NCBI RefSeq assembly: GCF_018449695.1
Contig: NZ_JAAVUY010000016.1
Coordinates: forward strand, 1-64,000
Direction of reading: 5' to 3'
Source of the DNA: Bradyrhizobium sp. dw_411
GTDB taxonomy: Bacteria > Pseudomonadota > Alphaproteobacteria > Rhizobiales > Xanthobacteraceae
DNA: 64,000 nt
The notes under the pieces were generated by a model. It searched no databases, was not told the origin of the DNA, and saw nothing but the letters and a program-made list of their open reading frames with translations. The position numbers and the translations under genes are program-made. Of the stretch, positions 15,541 through 24,896 are shown in pieces. Every line of letters begins with the position of its first letter. Position 1 is the stretch's first letter.

Positions 15541-18517
15541 GGAGTGGTTCCTTTGCGATAGATGAGGGATGGATTTTGGAGCGCGTACTGTCGAGGCTCA
15601 TGGCCAGCACGCGGGCGACATGAAGGGCGGCACGCGCGGTTCCGTCCTTGATCTGGTGGCGGCACGAGGTGCCGTCGGCGACAACGATTGCTGAAGCATC
15701 GGCGCGCCGCACCGCGGGCAGCAGCGACGCCTCGGCCATCGCGATCGAGGTTTCATAGGTGTCGGCGCCGTAGCCGAACGCGCCGGCCATGCCGCAACAA
15801 CTGGACTCGATGGTTTCGACATTCAAATCGGGAATCAGCCGAAGTACCTGCTCGACCGGCTTGAACGCGCCGAACGATTTTTGATGGCAATGGCCATGCA
15901 CCAGCGCCTTGTCGGCGATCGGGCCAAGCGGCAGCTTGAGACGACCGGCCGCGGCCTCGCGGGCCAGGAATTCCTCGAACAACAGCGCATGGGCGCTGAT
16001 GTTCTTCGCGAACACGTCCGAGCGCAGCGACAATAGTTCGTCGCGCAGCGTGAGCAGACAACTCGGCTCCAGGCCTACAATCGGCACGCCGCGCGAGGCG
16101 AACGGCGCGTAGGTCGCGACCAATCGATCGAGCTCGACGCGGGCATGATCGACCAGACCGGCCGACAGGAACGTGCGCCCGCAACAGAGCGCCCTTCCAT
16201 CGTCGGCGGGCTTTGGAATGTGCACGCGATAGCCGCCGGCGACCAGCACGCGCAGGGCATCGTCGAGATTCTCGCGCTCATATGCGCGGTTGAACGTATC
16301 GGCAAACAACACGACTTCGCTGCCATCGGCCGGGCCATAGACTTCCATATCCGGCTTGAATACATCGCGCCGCCATTCCGGCAGCGCACGTTTGGCGCTG
16401 ATCCCGGCGGCGCGTTCGAGCCACGCGCGCAGCAACGGGCTGTGATTGCGCCAATTCGCCAGCGGCGCGAGGCGGGCGAACAGCGGCGCATAGCGCGGCA
16501 GGAAGCCGACCAGCCGGTCGCGCAGCGAAAGGCCATGTTTGGCGTTGCGTGCGGACAGAACCTCGATCTTCATCTTGGCCATGTCGACGCCGGTGGGGCA
16601 CTCGTGACGGCAGGCCTTGCAGGACACGCAAAGCTTCATCGTGTCCATCATCTCATCGGACGCCAGCGCGTCCGGCCCGAGCTGGCCTGAAATCGCCAGC
16701 CGCAATGTGTTGGCGCGGCCGCGCGTTACATCCTTTTCGTTGCGGGTGGCGCGATAGGACGGGCACATCACGCCGCCCTCGAGCTTGCGGCAGGCGCCGT
16801 TGTTGTTGCACATCTCGACCGCGCCCTGAAAGCCGCCGCCAGCGCCGGGATAGGCCGACCAGTCGAGTTCGGTCTTCAAGTCTCCGATGTGATATTCCGG
16901 CGGATAGCGAAACAGGCTGCGGTCGTCCATTTTGGGCGCATCGACGATCTTGCCGGTGTTGAGCACGTGTCCGGGATCGAAGCGCTGCTTGACCTCCTTG
17001 AAGTCGGCGATGATACGCGGGCCGAACATGGTCTCGTGAAATTCCGAGCGCACCAGGCCGTCGCCATGCTCGCCGGAATGCGAGCCTTTATATTCGCGCA
17101 CCATCGCGAAGGTCTCTTCGGCGATCGCGCGCATCGCCTTGACGTCCTTGTCGAGCTTCAGGTTCAGCACCGGGCGCACATGCAGGCAGCCTTCGGAGGC
17201 GTGCGCATACATGGTGCCGCGGGTGCCGTGCTTGGCGAAGATGCCGCTCAGACGTTCGGTGTAATCGGCCAGATGCGGCAGCGGCACCGCGCAGTCCTCG
17301 ACGAACGAGACCGGCTTGCCCTCCTGCTTCATCGACATCATGACGTTGAGGCCCGACGTGCGGAAATCTGAGATCGCGGTTTGCGTCGCAGGCTCGACCA
17401 CATCGACCACGCCGCCCCATTTGCGCGGCGGGTTGTTCCAGCCGAACCCGAGATCGCCCATCAGCTCCGCAAGCTGCTTGAGCTTTTGCAGATTGTCGCT
17501 CTGGTCTTCTTCGGCGAATTCGACGATCAAGAGCGCATCGGGATCGCCGCGCACCGTCGCATCGATCACCGGCCGGAACATCGCGATGTCGCGGCCGAGC
17601 GCGATCATGGTGCGATCGACCAGCTCCACCGCAATCGGGCGAAGTTTCACCAGATGCTGGGCCGCATCCATCGCTTCATAGAAGCTGCCGAAGTGACAGA
17701 CGCCAAGCACCTTGTTGCGGATCACAGGCCACAGCTTCAACTCGACTCTGGTGGTGAAGGCCAGCGTGCCCTCGGAGCCGACCAGAAGATGCGCGAGATT
17801 GTTGGCGGCATTGCGCGGCACCAATGCATCGAGATTATAGCCACCGACGCGGCGCTGCACCTGCGGAAACTTGTCGGCGATCTCTTGGGCCTCGCGGGCG
17901 CCGAGCGCCAGCATGTCGCGAAACAGCGAAAGCCCACTATCGGTTGAATTGAGCTGCGACAGGTCGCGCGGCGTCTCGCCGAAATGCAGCAGCGTGCCGT
18001 CCGCAAGTGCTGCGTCCATCGACAGCGTGTTGTCGCGCATGGTGCCGTAGCGCAGCGAGCGTCCGCCGCAGGAATTATTGCCGGCCATGCCGCCGATGGT
18101 GGCGCGCGAGGCGGTGGAGACATCGACCGGGAACCAGAGCCCGTGTTTTTTTAACTGGCGATTGAGATCGTCGAGCACGATCCCGGGTTCGACCACGCAG
18201 GTCCGCTTCTCGACGTCGAGCGAGATCAGGCGGTTGAGGTGCTTGGAGAAGTCGACGACGATGCCGTTATTGATGGTCTGGCCGCATTGCGAGGTGCCGC
18301 CGCCGCGCGGCGTGACGATCCGCCCGTCGTCGCGGGCGATGGCGAGCGCGCGCAGTGCCTCGTCGATGCTGCGCGGGACCACCACGCCGGCCGGCACGAT
18401 CTGGTAGAACGAGGCATCGGTGGCATAGCGGCCGCGGCTGAACGGATCGAACAACACGTCGCCGGTGATCTCGCGCCGCAGCCGGCTTTCCAGTGGCGAG
18501 GGGGTCTGGTTGGACAT
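15533..18517 (-). CDS. FAD-linked oxidase / Fe-S (GlcD-GlcF or D-lactate dehydrogenase-like) fusion protein
   Basis: A 994-residue fusion. The N-terminal FAD-binding type 4 domain has PRGGGTSQCGQ near residue 70 and the GGMAGNNSCGGRS loop near 135. Its C-terminal FAD-linked oxidase cap follows. Next come a Cys-rich region (CNNNGAC near residue 570; CVSCKACRHECP near 630, a 4Fe-4S motif) and a CCG-type domain (EPSCLL near 820, CCGMAGAFGYG near 910). This order is that of YdiJ-like D-2-hydroxyacid dehydrogenases, which oxidise D-lactate, glycolate or D-2-hydroxyglutarate and pass electrons to quinone. The start at 18517 follows AAGGA. The downstream GlcG-type gene and a nearby glyoxylate-type aminotransferase make a glycolate/glyoxylate role attractive (inference). 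Confidence 0.92.
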   Translation of the reverse strand: MSNQTPSPLESRLRREITGDVLFDPFSRGRYATDASFYQIVPAGVVVPRSIDEALRALAIARDDGRIVTPRGGGTSQCGQTINNGIVVDFSKHLNRLISLDVEKRTCVVEPGIVLDDLNRQLKKHGLWFPVDVSTASRATIGGMAGNNSCGGRSLRYGTMRDNTLSMDAALADGTLLHFGETPRDLSQLNSTDSGLSLFRDMLALGAREAQEIADKFPQVQRRVGGYNLDALVPRNAANNLAHLLVGSEGTLAFTTRVELKLWPVIRNKVLGVCHFGSFYEAMDAAQHLVKLRPIAVELVDRTMIALGRDIAMFRPVIDATVRGDPDALLIVEFAEEDQSDNLQKLKQLAELMGDLGFGWNNPPRKWGGVVDVVEPATQTAISDFRTSGLNVMMSMKQEGKPVSFVEDCAVPLPHLADYTERLSGIFAKHGTRGTMYAHASEGCLHVRPVLNLKLDKDVKAMRAIAEETFAMVREYKGSHSGEHGDGLVRSEFHETMFGPRIIADFKEVKQRFDPGHVLNTGKIVDAPKMDDRSLFRYPPEYHIGDLKTELDWSAYPGAGGGFQGAVEMCNNNGACRKLEGGVMCPSYRATRNEKDVTRGRANTLRLAISGQLGPDALASDEMMDTMKLCVSCKACRHECPTGVDMAKMKIEVLSARNAKHGLSLRDRLVGFLPRYAPLFARLAPLANWRNHSPLLRAWLERAAGISAKRALPEWRRDVFKPDMEVYGPADGSEVVLFADTFNRAYERENLDDALRVLVAGGYRVHIPKPADDGRALCCGRTFLSAGLVDHARVELDRLVATYAPFASRGVPIVGLEPSCLLTLRDELLSLRSDVFAKNISAHALLFEEFLAREAAAGRLKLPLGPIADKALVHGHCHQKSFGAFKPVEQVLRLIPDLNVETIESSCCGMAGAFGYGADTYETSIAMAEASLLPAVRRADASAIVVADGTSCRHQIKDGTARAALHVARVLAMSLDSTRSKIHPSSIAKEPLHG

Positions 18518-18586
18518 TCCATCCTTATTACCGGCAAGCATGGCCTATCCGTACGCTGGCTGGTGCATTCACTATTTCAATCGCTT

Positions 18587-18697
18587 CATCCTTCGAGACG
18601 CATCGCTTCGCGACGCTCCTCAGGATGAGGTCTAAGCTAGGATCAGATCTCAGACCCTCATGGTGAGGAGCGCGTCTTCGCGCGTCTCGAACCATGG
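18587..18697. repeat. composite inverted-repeat element
   Basis: CATCCTTCGAGACGC...CTCCTCAGGATGAGG (18587-18630) faces CCCTCATGGTGAGGAGCGCG...GTCTCGAACCATGG (18655-18697). The two halves are imperfect inverses with a 24-base centre. The element at the left window edge is built from the same modules in the opposite orientation. It lies between the flavin/Fe-S fusion gene and the GntR gene. Confidence 0.8.
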
Positions 18698-18798
18698 GGC
18701 TAGGCGATAGCGGTAAATGCAACTTACTGAACTCTGGTTTCCATTTTGAATGCAAAATCAGGGGCCCGGATTTGCCATCCGGGCCGCAGCTCGCTGTA

Positions 18799-19545
18799 TC
18801 AGACAGGCTCGGGAGCCGCCACAGCGCCGGCCGCGAGATGTTCGACGGCGGCGGTCCGTTTGTTGCGCAGATGGGCGAACAGGATGTCGCTGAGTTCGCT
18901 GCCGGCGCGGCGGCGCAGCGCATCCAGGATGGTCTCGTGCTCGCGCATCGCTTCGCCCCAGCGCTCGCGCTTGCGGGCAAAGTTGGCCGAGTAGCGAATC
19001 CGCCGGATCCGCCCCGCCAGATTGGCGTAGCTGCTCTGGAGCGTCGCATTGCGCGAGGCTTCGACGATCTTCTGGTGGATCAACTGGTTGACATGGAAAT
19101 AGCCGTGCATGTCGCGGTGCAGGTAAAACCCGTACATCTCGTAATGCAGCCGCTCGATCTCGGCGATTTCCGCATCCGTGATGCGCTCGCAGGCCAGTCG
19201 CCCGGCGAGGCCTTCAAGGCCGCCCATCACGTCGAACAGTTCGCCGAGATCGTGTTCGCTCAATTGTTTTACCCGCGCGCCGCGGTTGGGCAGCAATTCG
19301 ACCAGTCCCTCGGACGCCAATACCTTCAGCGCCTCGCGCAGCGGCGTGCGCGAGATCTTCAGCATCTCGCACAATTGGCGCTCGGGCACGCGGCTGCCGT
19401 CGGGGATATTGCCCTCGACAATGTGGTCGCGCAGCCGGGTCAGAATCTCGTCATGCAGCGACAGGTCTTCGCGGGCGGAGTCCGCATTGCTAAGGGCTTT
19501 CGAGGTGGCGTCACTGGGGATCATCGGTTTCATGACGGGGAACAT
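18799..19545 (-). CDS. GntR-family transcriptional regulator (FCD subfamily)
   Basis: A 248-residue regulator. The winged helix spans about residues 30-95 and contains the FadR-type recognition segment MLKISRTPLREALKVLASEGLV. A C-terminal FCD ligand domain runs from about residue 105 to 225 with the expected acidic/His metal-site pattern. Such regulators respond to small carboxylates. It is divergent from the class V aminotransferase gene (19651) and so is likely to control it and perhaps the flavin/Fe-S fusion gene. Start uncertain: ATGs at 19545, 19533 and 19524 are all in frame and none has a clear ribosome-binding site. Confidence 0.9.
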   Translation of the reverse strand: MFPVMKPMIPSDATSKALSNADSAREDLSLHDEILTRLRDHIVEGNIPDGSRVPERQLCEMLKISRTPLREALKVLASEGLVELLPNRGARVKQLSEHDLGELFDVMGGLEGLAGRLACERITDAEIAEIERLHYEMYGFYLHRDMHGYFHVNQLIHQKIVEASRNATLQSSYANLAGRIRRIRYSANFARKRERWGEAMREHETILDALRRRAGSELSDILFAHLRNKRTAAVEHLAAGAVAAPEPV

Positions 19546-19650
19546 ATGTCGGTATCGGGAAGCCGTCGACAGGAAAGTGAAGTCAATTTATGGGTTGCCG
19601 CCCGATAAATCGAATGCAATATGGCCTAAAGCCAATCGGAGGAGAAATCC

Positions 19651-20856
19651 ATGAGTGCCCAGGGTCGCCATTTCCTGCAAATCCCCGGCCCGAGTCCGGT
19701 GCCGGATCGCGTGCTCCGCGCCATGGATATGCCCGTCATCGATCACCGCAGCGCCGAATTCGCCGCGCTCGGCAAAGCCGTCTTCGAAGGCTGCCAGAAG
19801 ATTTTCCAGACCTCCGGTCCGGTCATCATCTTTCCGTCGTCGGGCACTGGCGCCTGGGAAGCGGCGATCGTCAACACGCTGTCGCCGGGAGACAAGGTGC
19901 TGATGGTCGAGACCGGCCATTTCGCAACGCTTTGGCGCCAGATGGCGGCGCGCTGGGGCATCGAGGTGGATTTCATCCCGAGCGACTGGCGTCACGGCGC
20001 TGATCCCGCCGCGATCGAGGCCAAGCTGGCGCAGGATAAAGCGCACAGCTTCAAGGCCGTGATGGTGGTGCATAACGAGACCTCCACCGGCGTCACCAGC
20101 CGGATCGGCGACATCCGCGCCGCGATCGACAAGACAGGCCATCCCGCGCTGTTGCTGGTGGACACGATCTCCTCGCTGGGCTCGGTCGATTACCGGCACG
20201 AGGAGTGGAAGGTCGACGTCACCGTGAGCTGCTCGCAGAAGGGTTTCATGCTGCCGCCGGGGCTCGGCTTCAACGCGATCTCCGAAAAAGCCCGCGCCGC
20301 CGCCAAGACCAACAAGATGCCGCGGTCCTATTGGGACTGGGAAGAGATGCTCAAGCCCAACGCCAACGGCTTCTTTCCCTACACGCCGGCCACCAATCTG
20401 CTTTATGGGCTGCGCGAAGCGATCGCGATGTTACTGGAAGAAGGCCTCGACAATGTGTTCGCGCGGCACAAGCGTCTTGCCGCGGCGACCCGTGCCGCGG
20501 TCGCGCATTGGGGGCTCGAAGTGCTGTGTCTCGATCCGGCGGAATATTCGCCTGTCCTGACCGCCGTGCTGATGCCGCCGGGCCACGACGCGGACAAGTT
20601 CCGCAAGACCGTGCTTGAGACCTACAACATGTCGCTCGGCTCGGGCCTGAGCAAAGTCGCGGCCAAGGTGTTTCGCATCGGCCATCTCGGCGAGTGCAAC
20701 GAACTGACGCTGATGGGCGCGCTGTCTGGCGTGGAGATGGGGCTTGTTGCCGCAGGCATCCCGCACCGGGCCGGCGGTGTTGACGCCGCGATGAAATCGC
20801 TGGAAGAACCGATGCAGTCGAATGCGCCGGAGCATCTCAAGGTGGTCAAGACCTGA
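19651..20856 (+). CDS. class V aminotransferase, serine-glyoxylate aminotransferase-like (copy 1)
   Basis: A 401-residue PLP enzyme of the alanine-glyoxylate / serine-glyoxylate / phosphonoacetaldehyde-type aminotransferase family. It has the PGPSPVPDRVLRAM N-terminus, SSGTGAWEAA (about residues 69-78), the DTIS motif and SQKG with PLP-binding Lys197. It probably transfers an amino group to glyoxylate or another 2-oxoacid. Upstream AATCGGAGGAGA is a strong ribosome-binding site. It is divergent from the GntR gene and followed by an MFS gene and then a full-length paralogue, suggesting one regulon. Confidence 0.9.
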   Translation: MSAQGRHFLQIPGPSPVPDRVLRAMDMPVIDHRSAEFAALGKAVFEGCQKIFQTSGPVIIFPSSGTGAWEAAIVNTLSPGDKVLMVETGHFATLWRQMAARWGIEVDFIPSDWRHGADPAAIEAKLAQDKAHSFKAVMVVHNETSTGVTSRIGDIRAAIDKTGHPALLLVDTISSLGSVDYRHEEWKVDVTVSCSQKGFMLPPGLGFNAISEKARAAAKTNKMPRSYWDWEEMLKPNANGFFPYTPATNLLYGLREAIAMLLEEGLDNVFARHKRLAAATRAAVAHWGLEVLCLDPAEYSPVLTAVLMPPGHDADKFRKTVLETYNMSLGSGLSKVAAKVFRIGHLGECNELTLMGALSGVEMGLVAAGIPHRAGGVDAAMKSLEEPMQSNAPEHLKVVKT

Positions 20857-20979
20857 GCAAGACCCGAGAATGGAACTTAGCGTCAAGATTTAAGGTTTAA
20901 GCATACCGCTCAATGTGATTTGTGCGGATGGACCGTCGTGGTCATAAGCAACGATAAAAGCGAGTTCGGGAGGCAGACG

Positions 20980-22263
20980 ATGCGGCTTCGGTTCAAGCCC
21001 ACCCATGTGGTGCTGGCAATGCTCTGCCTCATGTATTTCATCACCTATGTCGACCGGGTGAACATCGGCACCGCCGCTTCCGAGATCCAGAAGGAACTTC
21101 ACCTCAGCAATACCCAGCTTGGGCTGGTGTTCTCGGCCTTTGCCTATCCGTATCTCCTGTTCCAGGTGATCGGCGGCTGGGTTGGCGATCGCTTCGGGCC
21201 GCGCAAAACCCTGTTCTGGTGCGGCCTCATCTGGGCTGCCTCGACCATCATGACCGGCTTCGTCACCAGCCTGTTGACGCTGTTCATCGCCCGCGTCGCA
21301 CTCGGCTTCGGCGAGGGCGCGACGTTCCCGACCGCGACCCGCGCGATGCAATACTGGATCCCCGCCAACCAGCGCGGTTTCGCGCAAGGTCTCACGCACG
21401 CTTTCGCGCGGCTCGGCAATGCTGCGACGCCGCCTTTGATCGCGATGCTGATGGCGTGGCTGACCTGGCGCGGCTCGTTCATCGCACTCGGGCTCGTCAG
21501 TCTGCTGTGGGGCGTGGTCTGGGCGCTGTACTTCCGCAACGAGCCCAAGGATCATCCGGATATCACGCCGGAAGAACTCGCGACGCTGCCGCCGCGCACG
21601 GGCGATACAAGGCCGCAGGTGCCGTGGGGGCCGCTGATCAAGCGGATGTGGCCGGTCACGCTGACCTACTTCTGCTACGGCTGGACGCTGTGGCTCTATC
21701 TCAACTGGCTGCCGCTGTTCTTCAAGAACAACTACAGCCTCGACATCAAGAACTCGGCGCTGTTCGCATCGGGCGTGTTCTTTGCCGGCGTGGTCGGTGA
21801 TAGCCTTGGCGGCATCGCGTCGGATCGCATTTACAAGCGCACGGGTAATCTTCGCTTTGCGCGGTTGAGTGTCACGGTGACCGGTTTCGTCGGAGCTTTG
21901 CTCTCGTTGTTGCCGATCCTGTTCACACATGACATCACGCTGGTCGCGCTGTGTCTCTCCAGCGGCTTCTTCTTCGCGGAGATCATCATCGGCCCGATCT
22001 GGTCGGTGCCGATGGACATCGCCCCGAAATATTCAGGCACGGCGGCCGGCCTGATGAACACCGGCTCGGCCTTCGCCGCGATCGTCTCGCCGCTGGTGGC
22101 GGGCTACGTGATCGACGTCACCGGCAACTGGTATCTGCCGTTCCTGATGTCGATGGGCCTGCTGCTGCTGGGCGGCTTCTCGGCCTTCCTGATGCACCCG
22201 GAAATCCCGTTCGAAGAGGGTGGGGCGATGCCCTCGGCTGGACGGCCGGTCCCCGCGGAATAG
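20980..22263 (+). CDS. MFS transporter (anion:cation symporter type)
   Basis: A 427-residue, 12-helix major facilitator. TM1 contains the YVDRVNIGTA motif typical of the anion:cation symporter group, and the loop 2-3 signature GWVGDRFGPRKTL is clear. The start at 20980 is supported by GGGAGG 6 bases upstream. Members import carboxylates such as hexuronates, tartrate, 4-hydroxyphenylacetate or phthalate. Its position between two paralogous class V aminotransferase genes suggests that it imports their substrate or a precursor (inference). Confidence 0.9.
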   Translation: MRLRFKPTHVVLAMLCLMYFITYVDRVNIGTAASEIQKELHLSNTQLGLVFSAFAYPYLLFQVIGGWVGDRFGPRKTLFWCGLIWAASTIMTGFVTSLLTLFIARVALGFGEGATFPTATRAMQYWIPANQRGFAQGLTHAFARLGNAATPPLIAMLMAWLTWRGSFIALGLVSLLWGVVWALYFRNEPKDHPDITPEELATLPPRTGDTRPQVPWGPLIKRMWPVTLTYFCYGWTLWLYLNWLPLFFKNNYSLDIKNSALFASGVFFAGVVGDSLGGIASDRIYKRTGNLRFARLSVTVTGFVGALLSLLPILFTHDITLVALCLSSGFFFAEIIIGPIWSVPMDIAPKYSGTAAGLMNTGSAFAAIVSPLVAGYVIDVTGNWYLPFLMSMGLLLLGGFSAFLMHPEIPFEEGGAMPSAGRPVPAE

Positions 22264-22475
22264 GGGGTCTGCCCGGCGCGGCTGCCGACTTGTGTCCAAA
22301 AACGGGCCGTTAAGGCGAGTCCCGTATCCTTATCCCGTATCTTGCCCCGTATTCCTGCGGACGGGCCAAAAGCCCTACTTCTTATGCATTGACGGTGTGC
22401 GCCGGGCGGGGGACAAGCCCGCCAAATAGTGATATTCGACCCCTCCGAACAGAATCTCCGGGAAGGACCGCCTAG

Positions 22476-23675
22476 ATGACCGTGCACACTGGAAGGCATT
22501 TTTTACAGATTCCAGGACCGACTAACGTACCCGACCGGGTGCTGCGGGCCATGGATATGCCGACGCTCGATCATCGCGGTCCAGAATTCGCCGTGCTCGG
22601 CCATGCCGTATTGGCAGGCTGCCAGCGCATTTTCCGCACCAAGCAACCCGTGATCATCTATCCGTCCTCGGGCACCGGCGCTTGGGAAGCCGCGATCGTC
22701 AATGCGCTGTCGCCCGGCGACACCGTGCTATTGGCCGAGACCGGCCAGTTCGCGGTGCTGTGGAAGGGCATCGCCGACAAGTTCAAGCTCAATGTCGAGT
22801 TCCTGGCCACCGACTGGCGCCGCGGCGCCGATGTCGAGCAGATCGAATCCCGTCTGGCCGCCGATCGCGCCCACACCATCAAGGCTGTGCTGGTGGTCCA
22901 CAACGAGACCTCGACCAGCTGCGTTACCCATCCGCTGGAAGTCCGCAAGGCGCTCAACCGCACCAACCATCCGGCGCTGCTGATGGTCGACACCATTTCG
23001 GGTCTGGCCTCGCTCGAATACGAACACGACGCCTGGGGCATCGACATCTCGGTGGCCGGTTCTCAAAAAGGCATGATGCTGCCGCCGGGCCTGAGCTTCA
23101 ACGCGGTCTCGGAAAAGGCGCTCGCAGCATCGAAAGCGAACACCGCGCTGCGGTCCTATTGGGACTGGCACGACATGATCGAGATCAACAAGCAAGGCAC
23201 CTTCCCCTACACGCCGGCGACCAATTTGCTGTTCGCGCTGAAGGAAGCGATTGCGATGCTGGAGGAGGAGGGGCTCGACAACGTGTTCCTGCGCCACAAG
23301 CGTCATGGCGCGGCGACCCGCGCGGCGGCCAAGGCCTGGGGCCTCGAACTCGTATGTCTCGATCCGCATGCTTATTCGCCGGCACTGACCGCGGTTATGG
23401 TGCCCGACGGTCACGATGCCGATGCGTTCCGCAAGATCGTGCTGGAAAACTTCGACATGTCGCTCGGGACTGGTTTGGGCAAGATCAAGGGCAAGGCGTT
23501 CCGGATCGGCCATATCGGCCACTTCAACGATCTGATGCTGATGGGAACGCTGTCGGGCGTCGAGATGGGTCTCGATCTGGCAAAAATCCCGCATCGCGCT
23601 GGCGGCGTGCTGGCCGCGATGGATGTGCTCAAGGCCCGCGACGTGGTGCCGATGCAGAAGGCCGCGGTGGCCTGA
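22476..23675 (+). CDS. class V aminotransferase, serine-glyoxylate aminotransferase-like (copy 2)
   Basis: A 399-residue paralogue of the product of 19651-20856, alignable end to end with the same motifs: PGPTNVPDRVLRAMDMP, SSGTGAWEAAIVN, SQKG with PLP Lys198, and RIGHIGHFND near the C-terminus. The conserved Arg in FRIGH, which binds the substrate carboxylate in this family, is kept in both copies. It has GGGAAGGA upstream. The two copies have diverged enough to suggest different substrates, not a recent duplication. A long inverted repeat follows the stop. Confidence 0.9.
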   Translation: MTVHTGRHFLQIPGPTNVPDRVLRAMDMPTLDHRGPEFAVLGHAVLAGCQRIFRTKQPVIIYPSSGTGAWEAAIVNALSPGDTVLLAETGQFAVLWKGIADKFKLNVEFLATDWRRGADVEQIESRLAADRAHTIKAVLVVHNETSTSCVTHPLEVRKALNRTNHPALLMVDTISGLASLEYEHDAWGIDISVAGSQKGMMLPPGLSFNAVSEKALAASKANTALRSYWDWHDMIEINKQGTFPYTPATNLLFALKEAIAMLEEEGLDNVFLRHKRHGAATRAAAKAWGLELVCLDPHAYSPALTAVMVPDGHDADAFRKIVLENFDMSLGTGLGKIKGKAFRIGHIGHFNDLMLMGTLSGVEMGLDLAKIPHRAGGVLAAMDVLKARDVVPMQKAAVA

Positions 23676-23690
23676 GGCTAAAACAAGCGC

Positions 23691-23772
23691 CGTCATTGCG
23701 AGGAGCGCAGCGACGAAGCAATCCACACTTCCTTATTGCTAGATGGATTGCTTCGCTTCGCTCGCAATGACG
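23691..23772. repeat. long inverted repeat (CGTCATTGCGAG type), second copy
   Basis: CGTCATTGCGAGGAGCGCAG begins at 23691, and its inverse ends with CTCGCAATGACG at 23772. Inner arms are AAGCAATCCA and TGGATTGCTT. It is the same family as 15001-15086, here between two plus-strand genes, with its right arm only 28 bp from the next start codon. Confidence 0.85.
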
Positions 23773-23799
23773 AAAGAACAACAAGAAAGAGAGCCCGCC

Positions 23800-24597
23800 A
23801 TGAACGCCCCGGTCGAAGCCAATGAAGACCTGATCTACACCGTCACCGACGGCATCGCGCGGATGACGTTCAACCGTCCGCAGGCGCGCAACGCGTTCAC
23901 CTTTGCGATGTACGAGAAGATGGCGTCGCTCTGTGAAGGCATCAACGCCGACCGTTCGATCAAGGTGCTGATCATGACCGGCACCGGCGAGAAAGCATTC
24001 GCCTCCGGCACCGACATCTCGCAATTCCGCGCCTTCAAGACCGCCGACGATGCGCTCGAATATGAAGAGCGGATCGACCGCGTGCTCGGCATTCTGGAAA
24101 AGGTCCGCGTCCCCGTCATCGCGGCGATCGCCGGCGCCTGCACCGGCGGCGGCGCCGGGATCGCGGCCTGCTGCGATATACGGATCGGGACTGCATCGAC
24201 CCGGATGGGTTTTCCGATCGCGCGCACGCTCGGCAATTGCCTGTCGATGTCCAACATCAGCCGCGTCGTCGCGCTGGTCGGCCCGGCGCGCACCAAGGAT
24301 CTGATTTTCACGGCGCGGCTGATCGAAGCCCCCGAGGCGCTGTCGCTCGGCCTGCTCAACGAAATCGTGCCGGACGTCGAAACGCTGCAGCGCCGCGCCG
24401 ACGAGACCGCCAAGATGATCGCCGGTCACGCGCCGATCACGATGGAGACCGCCAAGGAAGCCGTGCTTCGCCTGCGCCGCACGCTGTCGCGCGAAGAAGG
24501 CCGCGACCTGATCTTGCGCGCCTATATGAGCGAAGATTTCCGTGAGGGCATGGACGCTTTCCTCAACAAGCGCACGCCGGTCTGGAAGGGCAAGTAA
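23800..24597 (+). CDS. enoyl-CoA hydratase/isomerase family protein
   Basis: A 265-residue crotonase-fold protein. Oxyanion segments are AFASGTDISQF (about residues 66-76) and ACTGGGAGIAACCDIR (about 110-125). The start at 23800 (MNAPVEAN) is preferred to an in-frame ATG at 23743, which lies inside a repeat. The position usually holding the second catalytic Glu reads TRMGFPIAR, so hydratase chemistry is uncertain and an isomerase or hydrolase role is possible. It stands at the end of the aminotransferase/MFS cluster. Confidence 0.88.
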   Translation: MNAPVEANEDLIYTVTDGIARMTFNRPQARNAFTFAMYEKMASLCEGINADRSIKVLIMTGTGEKAFASGTDISQFRAFKTADDALEYEERIDRVLGILEKVRVPVIAAIAGACTGGGAGIAACCDIRIGTASTRMGFPIARTLGNCLSMSNISRVVALVGPARTKDLIFTARLIEAPEALSLGLLNEIVPDVETLQRRADETAKMIAGHAPITMETAKEAVLRLRRTLSREEGRDLILRAYMSEDFREGMDAFLNKRTPVWKGK

Positions 24598-24665
24598 GCG
24601 CTGTCACGGCAATTCCCTGACGGAATCTCCTTCATGCGCAGCCTGAAATGGGCTATTCTTGCGCC

Positions 24666-24896
24666 ATGACGAAACTTCTGGATCAAGCCCTTGAGGTGGC
24701 GCGCAGCCTCCCGTCCGATGTTCAAGACGACATCGCCCGCGTCGTTCTTCAACTCGCCGGTAGCGATGAGGCGTCACCCGTCGCGCTCTCAGCCGATGAG
24801 CGCACAGCGATTGCAAAATCGAAAGACGCTGCAGCGCGGGGCGAATTCGCAAGCGATGAGCAGGTCCGGGCAATTTGGGCCAAACACGCACTGTGA
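24666..24896 (+). CDS. antitoxin of a ParD/ParE-like toxin-antitoxin pair
   Basis: A 76-residue acidic protein. An N-terminal helix (TKLLDQALEVARSLPSDVQ) is followed by a C-terminal toxin-binding tail ending EQVRAIWAKHAL, as in short addiction-module antitoxins linked to ParE toxins. Its stop overlaps the GTG start of the next gene (GTGA at 24893-24896), the usual coupled layout. It would neutralise the toxin and repress the operon. The start at 24666 is the ATG nearest the family-like N-terminus; an alternative is at 24648. Confidence 0.8.
   Translation: MTKLLDQALEVARSLPSDVQDDIARVVLQLAGSDEASPVALSADERTAIAKSKDAAARGEFASDEQVRAIWAKHAL

Noticed and set aside
22682..23770. Open frame of 362 codons overlapping the second aminotransferase gene
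   Set aside because: Same strand, wrong frame; the aminotransferase frame has all PLP-enzyme motifs. The frame also runs into a repeat element.
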